A DNA stretch of 64,000 nt from Podocnemis expansa (Eukaryota; Chordata; Testudines; Podocnemididae), in contig ML682038.1 in NCBI GenBank assembly GCA_007922195.1, positions 6,409,695 to 6,473,694 of the forward strand, read 5' to 3'. A model generated the notes under the pieces. It was not told the DNA's origin. It searched no databases and saw only the letters and a program-made list of their open reading frames with translations. The position numbers and the translations under genes were made by a program. Of this stretch, positions 55,374-64,000 are shown piece by piece. Every line of letters begins with the position of its first letter. Position 1 is the first letter of the stretch.

Positions 55374-58300
55374 ACCCGCAGGGACGGCCCTACCCTCACT
55401 GCCCTGTTGCCTTTAGAGCAGTGTGGGACCCATGCCACTGCCTTTCCCCACCTCCCTGTCTTCAGTTCAATGCCAAGGGTACCTGGAAACATGTCTCTAG
55501 TGAAAACTTTGATGGCTACAGGAAAGCACTGAGTGAGAAATCCTATTATTGTTTCCACTTGAAAGGTCTCTCATTCAGAGAGAAAAGATGAGTCCTGGGA
55601 CTATTCAGGGAGCACATCTTGCTCCCTAGTCATTCTTTTCTGTATTGATGCTCCTTGGGAAGGAAGAGATGAAAGTTTTTCCCCACCTTAAATGGAGTGG
55701 GAAAGTATGCCCTAACATCTGAGCCCTCATACTCAACTCAGCTGACTAAACTTTGCCTGTCCCTAATCTAGAAAGCATGCTCTGAACACACCTAAATTTT
55801 CAGGGGTCTGACAGTCAAATTGTCTGAGTTGGGGCACATGTTCCTTTAAACTAGTGCCTTCAAAGGGCTTGAGAGACACAATTCTAATGATCAAGGAGGA
55901 AGAATCTGGCTGAGTTGGGACAAGAAGCTGCTGCCCCACAGGGATTTCCTAGGTTGTGGCCTAGTGAAAACTAAAGTTGATCAGTTGTAAAGTAACAGGC
56001 CAAGAAGTTAATGCCAACAGGCAAACCAGCCTCTGTAATGTTTATTGGCATACATTGGTGTGTACATGAGGAGGAGTAGCTAAGGAGCTATGAGATGCAG
56101 CAGTGGGGCAGGCCTACATTTCCTCTCAGAAACTGTGACCCCAGACCCTGAAAACCAGAGGTGCTATTTGTAATCAAGTAGGACCACTTGCCTGCACTCA
56201 GACTTCTAGCTACAAGTTGAAGAAGCTGACCTACAGGTTATTCATTTCTCCTTGAGCATGGCATGGAATCTGCCAAGATGGCATTCATCCCACTCTGTAC
56301 TCAGCCCAGCAACACACTCAGTGTATGAAATGTAGCACATCAGGTCCAAGTTTCTGCCAGCAAACACAAAGTTTGGGTGCCTTGTCTTTGAGCTGCAGGA
56401 GTGGAATTAATCAGTAAGGTTATGTCTATCCTGCAGTTAAGGAACCTGCACCTGACCTGTACCTGATGATCCAGGTCCTGGTGCTTGAGCTGAAGGACTA
56501 TTTAATTGCAGTGTAGACTTCCAGGCTTGGGATGGAGCCCCGGCTCTAGGACCCTGTGAGGTAGAGAAATTTGTAATTAAACAGCTCCAAACCCTGAGTT
56601 CCATGAACCCAACTCAGCTGGCACAGGCTAGCTGCTGATATTTAAGTGCATGATTATCAGCATTGATGGGGATGGAATAACTATAAAAACAAAGAGCAAC
56701 TTCAAAAATATCCAGATCTCATTTAAACTTGGTGATGGGCTTCAGGAGACCAAAGAAGGGGACAAGAAAACTGAAGTGAGGCCTAACGCTTCCTGCAGAG
56801 CCTGTCTGCTGAAGTAGGGAATGGGGGAAGTGCTCTTCCTATGCACTCCATCACCTCTTTACATGGCACAAGTCTACAGAGATGTGCCTTAACCCAGGTG
56901 CCTTCACATCCATCCCAGATGTAACTAACCTGGAAATAGACAAGGCCCTGATTCTGCTGACACTTAAGCTACTCAGGTGTGTATATCTAGTCACACTGAA
57001 CTTGGGGGTACTGTTCTTGTACATGGCATTAATAAGGCTATTTGTTCATAGACGTGCAGGATTGGATCCTGTAGTAAGGCAGAGTGGCTATCCTCTGAAC
57101 CTGACAATGCAGGACTACTACATTCCCCTGGGGAAGCAGAGCCAAACCAGGCTTACCTCCATCAGATGTGTAGAGGCAAAGCAGGAACTATAAAGAGAGG
57201 GCTCCACATCTCAGTTGGGAGTTAGTCAGGGAAGGAGAGCAATGTCTCAAGCTTCTATAAGAGTCCAGACCATGTCCACAACCAACTCATGCCCTACTAC
57301 TGGAAAGAACAGAAGCAGTTACTAGGACTATCACTGGCCATTTACCCAGAAGCCACTGAGTATATGTGGCTCAAGACACATCCCTCTTCTTTGTCTCTCC
57401 CATCCGTTAGCTTAGGCAATTCCCTTCTTGGAGGCTGGGTTATATGGATCTCATTCTTTGGCATCTATCTCTCCTTAGACTTTATGGATACCAATGCTTT
57501 TGCTGCTGTGATATATTGAGAACTGTTGGAATTGAAAGTTATCACTTTAAGAGCAGAAGGATGGATTTCATGGTCTTGTCAGCAGGCTAGGGGGCTCTGC
57601 AATCAGAGTCAATCTGGAAGGAGCCATCTAAAAGCAAGGCAAAGTGAATTGTGTCTCACATTTTTAGTGAGCAATCCATCTTTTTCCTTTCTTCATCTGA
57701 ATATTGTGCATTGTTGTTCTGAATACTAAACAATAAAGTAGTGGTACATTGAAACCTTCCACAAAAAGTATCTGGCTCTTTTCTAACTCTGTGTTTATGC
57801 GGTGAATAGAACACTTGTGGTTTTATAGGTATCTATGTCTCTTTCAGGCTGGAGTCCCTTAGGTGAAGCTATTTACTGCTTACAGTTGGCAAATAGGTGA
57901 TGAGGGAAAAGTTATACTATTATATTAGTTAAGTGCCTAACACACGGCAGGCCAGACCCACAGGCTGTGTAAACCAGCATAGTTCCACTGACTTCAGCTG
58001 AGTTATACCAGTGAAAAATCTGAACCAGTTCTTACCCTACAGAACTCACAATCTGTGTAGATAATGCTTAAGAAAGGAGCTATTCTATTTTGAGGGTGCA
58101 GGAACCAAAGCATGGGCTTTGCATCAGAGCTGTAACTTCAACCTAGAACTCCTAAGTACTCATCTAGTGCATCAACTCCATTCGTCCACCCTTGAGGTGA
58201 CAGCTGGTTGGAGAAATTTTGCTAGAACCATATTCTGTTGGAATATAAAGTTCTCCCCAAATCTAGCTCCTTCAGAAAACTGACTTTGCCAGAACACAGT

Positions 58301-58759
58301 TCAAGAAAAAATAGAAGTCATTGAAATGGTGAACTTCAAAGTCTCCTGTAAAAAAAGCTTTCAAATTTGTCTCTGAACAGCTTTTATTACCACCCCCCGC
58401 CGTTAATTTTGGTATTTATTATAACAATAGAAAATCAGAATTAAATCTAAGCATTTCAATCTACCCAATGCAAAAAAAATTCTTGGAATTTTCCACTGGC
58501 AGGGACATCAAAGTTTCCAGTTTTCCTTTTCTCTTGGAACAAAGTCAAATTTCAAAATCCTTCACAAAAATGGACTTTACATCCTAAGCATAGCTTTCAT
58601 TGAGATATGAACTCAAGGAGCTTGAATCAAAGATGTTTGATGCCTAATAGGATAAATGCAATAATTTATGCACCTTTCTTGAGTACCTTTCAAAACCAGC
58701 TAAAAACAATAGGAATAACTTTCCTTCTGTATTGTAACTCTCGTTGCAACAGGATAGTT
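55374..58759. other. Intergenic, mostly unassigned
   Basis: A MITE-like piece at 56424-56525 begins GGTTATGTCTATCCTGCAG and ends TTGCAGTGTAGACTTCC, the same type as 24147-24426. A small dispersed motif lies at 57950-58030. Open frames around 56882 and 57289 show no recognisable protein. Confidence 0.5.
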
Positions 58760-58940
58760 CTACTCAAAGGTGGTTAGCACTGCAATAGGTTACCTAGGGA
58801 GGTGATGAATCTTCATGCTTAGAGGTTTTTAAGGTGTGGCTTGATAAAACCCTAACTGGGGTGATTTAGTTGGGTTTGGTCTGCTTTGAGCAGGGGGTTT
58901 GGCTAGACAACCTCCAGAGGTCCCTCCAATCCCTAATCTT
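58760..58940 (+). repeat. CR1 LINE 3' end fragment
   Basis: GGTTACCTAGGGAGGTGATG, GGCTTGATAAAACCCTAACT, GTCTGCTTTGAGCAGGGGG and CCTCCAGAGGTCCCTCCAAT are the CR1 3' region in order. Confidence 0.88.
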
Positions 58941-60109
58941 TTATGCAAAGCTGGCTTTGAATCATATATGGAAAAGATTAATTCTCTCAACCCCTGTAGA
59001 AAGTGAACTCCTGCTCATCTAATCACAACAGTTATAAAACCAGTCAAAGCTACCCCATCAAGCTCAGATGTCAAATTAAAATTACTTGTAGCACCAGTTT
59101 TAAGGATAATGGCACTAAAAAACCTTTCACTGAGGAAACTTTCACTGAGGAAATTCTGACTTCTTTATGAACAGTGACAGAGGCTGCCTGTGTGTAATTT
59201 TTTTAGCTTCAGTTGGCCTTAATCTACAAATGGGTCAAGGAAGCGAAAAGCTAGTGCTAGAACTTTGATGCTCCATACCTTGACCATATTTTCTCTATTT
59301 AATGTCAGCTGGTGGAAGATTGTGCAAAACGGGGCTGTGCTAACTATCCATGGACTGGTTTTTAATTATTGTAGGTTGGTATGCTTCTCTCTTTAAATCA
59401 GGTCTGAGGCTATTTTACCTAATTGCCATGTTATGAGGAAGAGTAATCAGTTTAAATCTTTTATTACAAGAGTAACATACTCTTCTTGCCAGAGCTCACC
59501 TTACAGAATTCTTGAAACACTTTATTCTCCATCTTCGAGCAGAACCACTAGCCTCCCCAAGTCTATAATCAAAGCCACTGCATAATACACAAATATTCAT
59601 GAGTTCATCTGGCTTCATTGTTCTGAAATTGAACACTAGAGGCGAGCAACACACTCCAAACAATGCCTGAATCATACCATGCTTAGAACCAGACCTCCAT
59701 CGCTGCCAGGCTTTTGGCTACAAGGGCTGTTTTTATTAGCTGCTAAGTCAGCTACATTTCTAAATGTACTGGATGCTGGATAGCAGTTAGCTAAAGTGCT
59801 GTTGGCCAGAATGGAAATAAAGACATCATTTGGCTTCTTGTTTCTGATTGGCTGGAGTCACTGGAGAAAGAGATGGAAATTGCATTACTGGTAAATAATA
59901 GGAAGTTGATATAGGACCCGGAATCCGCCTAAGCCCTGCTGCTGTGGAGTCCATTGAAAATGGATAAGCTACATACTTAGAGTAGCTTCCAGAAGAGGCA
60001 TTGCCACAGATGGACCAGGTGCCACCCATTTGGAGATCAGGTCCACCACAACAGCACCCAACAGCTACATGAACTTCACCACCATCAGGGCAGAATCAAT
60101 GTTGGGGAG
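58941..60109. other. Intergenic, nothing recognised
   Basis: This is AT-rich sequence without supported features. Confidence 0.5.
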
Positions 60110-60610
60110 TCAGAGCCACCCACCTATGTGGACCCCGTATTGCCCCCATGCCAGGGGGCAGGGGATTGGGGCCCCAGCTGGTGCTATGGATGGGGTTGAG
60201 GGTATGTGACCCAAACTACCGCTAGCCGGGACAACTGCAGGGGAACAATAGGGAAGCACGCTGCCACGAGGGTGGACTATGCTGCCGCAAGAGGAAAGGC
60301 CACAGACCAGCATAGCTGCGGTGGTGGGGGGGGCTGAGGGCTGCTCTGCCTTGGGACAGGGGACGTGTTGGGAGGGCGCAGGCCAGCACAGCTGTAGGAG
60401 GCTGGGGGGAAGGCACACCTACAGAGACCACAGTACTCTTGCCTGTACCTGAGCAGGGCCGGGCAGGCTGGCTGAGTGGCAGGCAGCAGTCAGCCATTCG
60501 GGTTGGTTGGGATGGATTTTTGGGGTGCCATCAGGCCCCTTTTAAGCCAGAGCCAGGGGCTGCAGCCCCTAAAGCCTTTGACTTAAATCTGGGCCTGGCC
60601 ACTGTGGCTG
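60110..60610. repeat. GC-rich repeat segment related to 18310-18870
   Basis: It is GC-richer than its flanks. Its right edge (GCAGCCCCTAAAGCCTTTG, then TAAATCTGGGCCTGGCC) is the reverse complement of the left edge at 18310, so both belong to one family. Open frames on both strands are compositional. Confidence 0.45.
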
Positions 60611-63399
60611 CTCCATTTGCAAGCTACAGGATGGCTTTGCAGCGCTGGCAGCCACGTTCACATCACTGCTGGATGCTGGGATGGACAGGTCTGATCTCAC
60701 CACCTCTGCCCCTTCCTCCTCCTCAAGAGAGCTCCAGTTGCTACCTAGCAAATGAAGCATCTCAGACACCTGCCAGTTACATGACTGGAAGCTGTCCATG
60801 GCCAGGCCCAGCCTGCAGACTCAGGGGCCCGCATAGAAAACAGAACTGGCTACAGCCTGATTTCTAGTCCTGTGGCTGGCTGCCACCCAGAAACACTTCT
60901 CCTGAAGTGGAGCTAAAGGAACTATAGCATCGATGAAAAGGGAAGCTATTTGTCTGCTGAAAGAATAACAAGGCAAGCATTGGGGGTGGCTTTGTGACAT
61001 GGACTTGTTCAAAGCAAACTGGGCAGCGCCCATAAACTCTAGTCACAGAGGACAATGAACATCAGCTGATAGCTGTAGGTTACTAGTTAATTACTGTGCC
61101 AGCAGATGGTTTCAAAGAGGAACCTGGAGGGAAAGATTGTCTTCTTGTGTGACATCTCCATCACTAGCTTCATTTATTCTACCAAGACAGCCCTCTAAAG
61201 CCATATACTCAAGAACCAAGAGCAAACTAATAGGGCAGAACTGCATCATTAACGTTCAGAGAATTTTCTGAAGAACTCTTGTTCTTCAGGTGATACTGCA
61301 TGTCAAGCAAAATTTTCATAATGACTGATGAATGAGCTTGTTTTTACTTCCTCATAAACAGTAGCAGATTGTATTGTAGTAAGCAGGCAAAATGCTAGGG
61401 TATGACAGTGTAAACTAAGAACTGTGTGGTATTGCACTATATTTTAATGTATAGTAAAACACTTCACTTGCAATGGTTCATCTACTAACATACATGGGAG
61501 TTTTACAATAGTAAGATGTGTTAGCACAGTTCATGTCCAGTAAATAGTGAAATGAAGCTATCAACACACTTCATATCATCACTGAATAGCCATCTTTTGA
61601 TCTTATAGCCCTTCCCCCTGCCACAAAGCCTACAAGGAAAATCATGTTGCATACTTAAGTAATTTTGGTCCTAAAATCATGTATTCAAGTACACTGGTGA
61701 CTACTTTCTAAATTTGTTCCATTAGTGAACCAACTTGTCAGGGCCTTTCCCAGTTTTTAGCTTACTCAGGTGAAACTCTCATTGACAGCGATGCAGCTTT
61801 CCCTGTGTAAACACTGAGGAGCTGGCACTCGTCTACCTGAACACTTAATTCATAGTAAGCTTGTCTGTAAGACTACACCACACTAGCCTGCTGCTAGCTA
61901 AGTGTCTGTGTGGGCCTTATTGCCATGCATTAAAAGTTCCCAAGGATGCTTCAGTAATTTGGAGTAGATTAAGTACACTAGGAAACTTCTAGTGCATGGC
62001 AGCAGCAGCAGCCACAGGAATATTTAGTTTATGTATGGTAGATTTCCTGCCAAGCTTGCAGCAAAAACTAAGTGTTTGTTTAAGACAGTTCTTCACCTGT
62101 GGCCATTTAGGGTTTGCCCAAGGCTTGGGCTAGAGCAAACAATGAAAGTTTATCATGGATGAAATATTTGTGGCACTGCCACCAGGTCCACTCAGAGCCA
62201 GTAGTGCCTCCTACTGGCCAGCCTGGGGATTAGCTCTGACAGCTAGCACTCTCCTTCTGCTGGTACCTCCCTCCAGCCTCTCTCACTCTGCAGCCTCATT
62301 TGCACCTGGATCTGCAGTCTTCTCTTCATGGCTTGGCTTTCCAGCCAGGTCACAAAGATCTTACCCTTCCAGGGAATTCACAGTCTTTCCAAAACTGCTG
62401 GCTGGTACACTAATGCTCTTGCCACTCCCCAGCGGCTGTTAGGAGAACCCAGGTCTATACTTTACATTGGTTTCTAGCACAGGGTCCTAATAACAAGCTG
62501 CCATAGCTGCTGTACAATCCTACCTCTTGCTGGTGTTTCCCTCGCCTCCTGCCTACCAGTCTAGCCTCCCTTCTCTCTGGGTTTGCCAGCCACCAACTCC
62601 CTCCACTCAGGGAATGACTACAGTCTACTTCCCTGTAGCCTTACCAAGCCACAACCTCAGCTTGCACCTAGCTACCTGTCTTTATACAGTTCCCACATGC
62701 TCCTAATCAATCAGTTTCCAGCTCTCTGGCTCCTTCAGGTTCAGCCTAGGGAGTTAATCGGTTGGACTGGCCCTCTCAAGTTCTTCCAGGCCCATGGTGG
62801 AGGGGGGGTAGGTGGGGATGAACTCCACATCACAGTTGTGTTTTGGACTAACATTTACCATCATGTAAGTTAACTGGCAGTCAATTAATTTGAGTGAAAA
62901 CAGTACCACACGTTCTAGTCTATTATAGCCCAGAGCCACCAGGGACAGGGACCAAACAGTGGTCCTTTAGTTTCCAGACTTGCAGAGGCAATGTGGTCCC
63001 TCCGTGGGGTGCATCTTACTCAACACCTGAGTGTGACCCACTGGCCAGTATACCGGGAGGAGCTAAACAATGTCCCATATCAGTCTGCCAGTGCTGTGAT
63101 CTCTGATTTTCTCATGCCATGTTTGTTTGGTTTCTCTTGGAGCTCACAGATGGCTATATGCAGAGTGTGGTTCTAATCATCTCTTTTTTTGCATGTAGTT
63201 AATCATTCACATGGGACTCTACATCTCTAATGGTTCAGATTCTTCTAATTATGTTTTTCAGCATGATTGTATTTACAGTAATTGGGACTGATTTGAAGTA
63301 CAGTAAAACTGTCATCTCATTCCCTACTAAAGAACCCAATTACCTTGATTTGTTAGCAAATTCATATGAACACTTTGCTTTATTACATTTGAAAACATA
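60611..63399. other. Intergenic, unassigned
   Basis: A C-rich stretch at about 62160-63060 has open frames without recognisable domains and could be part of an old LTR or DNA element. No gene is supported. Confidence 0.45.
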
Positions 63400-63983
63400 A
63401 GGCCAGATCCTCAGCTGATGTAAATCAGCATAGCTTGGTTGTACTCAGTGGAACTGCCTGATGCAATGCACATTGCTGGATGACCTAGCTCAGAGACCCC
63501 GATTCTAATCTTAGAGGTAGGGAGTTTAGATTCTTCTCTGACTTATAGCCATATGACTTCAGTGAAATCAAGGAAAAATTTGACCCAAAGACAAGTATTT
63601 CCCTTGTGTGTTGAGCATGATAATATCTTTTTTACGAGTCACTTCTTAGGCCATTCATGAACTCTAAAAACATGCTTGTTCTCGTAGGGTCTTATTCTGC
63701 CTTCAGTTGGTGTTACACCAGTGTGTAACTCCTTTGATGCCAGTGGAATTAGTCTTTATTTATTCAAGTCTGGTCTAAATGTAAACATTAGATATACCTA
63801 ACCACATCACTCAGGGCTATGAAAAGCTTTGCATCCTGAGTCTCTTGGTTAGGGCAGCTTAACCCTCAATGTAAATACAGTTAGGCTGCTGTGAGAATTC
63901 TTCCATTGATTTTACTGATTTTGGAGAGGTGGATTAACTACATTCTACACTGATGGAAAAAAAAATCTTCTACTTCTATTGAT
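63400..63983. other. Intergenic with small dispersed motifs
   Basis: CAGCTGATGTAAATCAGCAT at 63413-63432 is a self-complementary motif also seen in related form near 57970 and 32160. Another similar piece (TTGGTGTTACACCAGTGTG) lies near 63708. Confidence 0.5.
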
Positions 63984-64000
63984 GTAGGAAGTGTCTACAC
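63984..64000. mobile_element. Probable left end of another TCTACAC element, cut by the window edge
   Basis: GTAGGAAGTGTCTACAC closes the window and resembles the left ends at 17158 and 53669. Confidence 0.35.

Noticed and set aside
1..64000. CRISPR arrays, operons or bacterial-type defence systems
   Set aside because: The window is vertebrate chromosomal DNA with introns and CR1 repeats. No regularly spaced direct-repeat array was seen.

Overview
The window is vertebrate nuclear DNA, most likely from a turtle. Evidence for a vertebrate is the intron-exon structure, the CR1 LINE copies, and the TRIM55 and CRH genes lying tail to tail, the same neighbour order known on human chromosome 8q13. 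Turtle is an inference from the repeats: a tRNA-headed SINE with a CR1-like tail, fold-back repeats with arms ending in GTGCCACAGGACTCCTTG-like sequence, and many short DNA transposons starting GGGTATGTCTACAC. A soft-shelled turtle is possible because of the TTCGAAA-rich elements, but that is only a guess.

Positions 1 to about 34270 hold the 3' part of TRIM55 (MuRF2) on the plus strand. Six coding exons are visible: 2747-2980, 4660-4682, 4794-4918, 6865-7067, 9359-9646 and 33706-33825. They join in frame and give 330 residues, from the coiled coil through the COS-box region and acidic tail to the C-terminal SFSWLNSLNE. The RING and B-box exons and the promoter lie left of the window. The last intron is 24 kb and full of repeats. 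It also holds a candidate alternative exon at 11314-11517, which could instead be a terminal exon ending at 11658 with AATAAA at 11754.

Positions about 37515 to 39750 hold CRH (corticotropin-releasing hormone) on the minus strand. The whole preprohormone of 176 residues is in one exon (37971-38501), and the 41-residue peptide at its C terminus matches the human hormone as I know it. The intron carries a strong RE1/NRSE (REST) site and a long CA/CT microsatellite. The promoter carries a perfect CRE (39861-39868) inside a CpG island.

Right of CRH, positions about 40300 to 64000 contain no gene that I can support. The stretch holds unique sequence, a GC-rich CRH-flanking segment that may be regulatory, and transposon fossils. 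The most informative fossils are a degraded PIF/Harbinger transposon inside the TRIM55 intron (about 25557-29160), itself broken by a hAT MITE, a fold-back repeat with a 10-bp target duplication and a CR1; several hAT elements with recognisable 8-bp target duplications; and a set of palindrome-rich elements sharing similar TATGTCTACAC ends. There are two assembly gaps: 10 N at 16019-16028 and 400 N at 54490-54889, the second inside a palindromic nested transposon.
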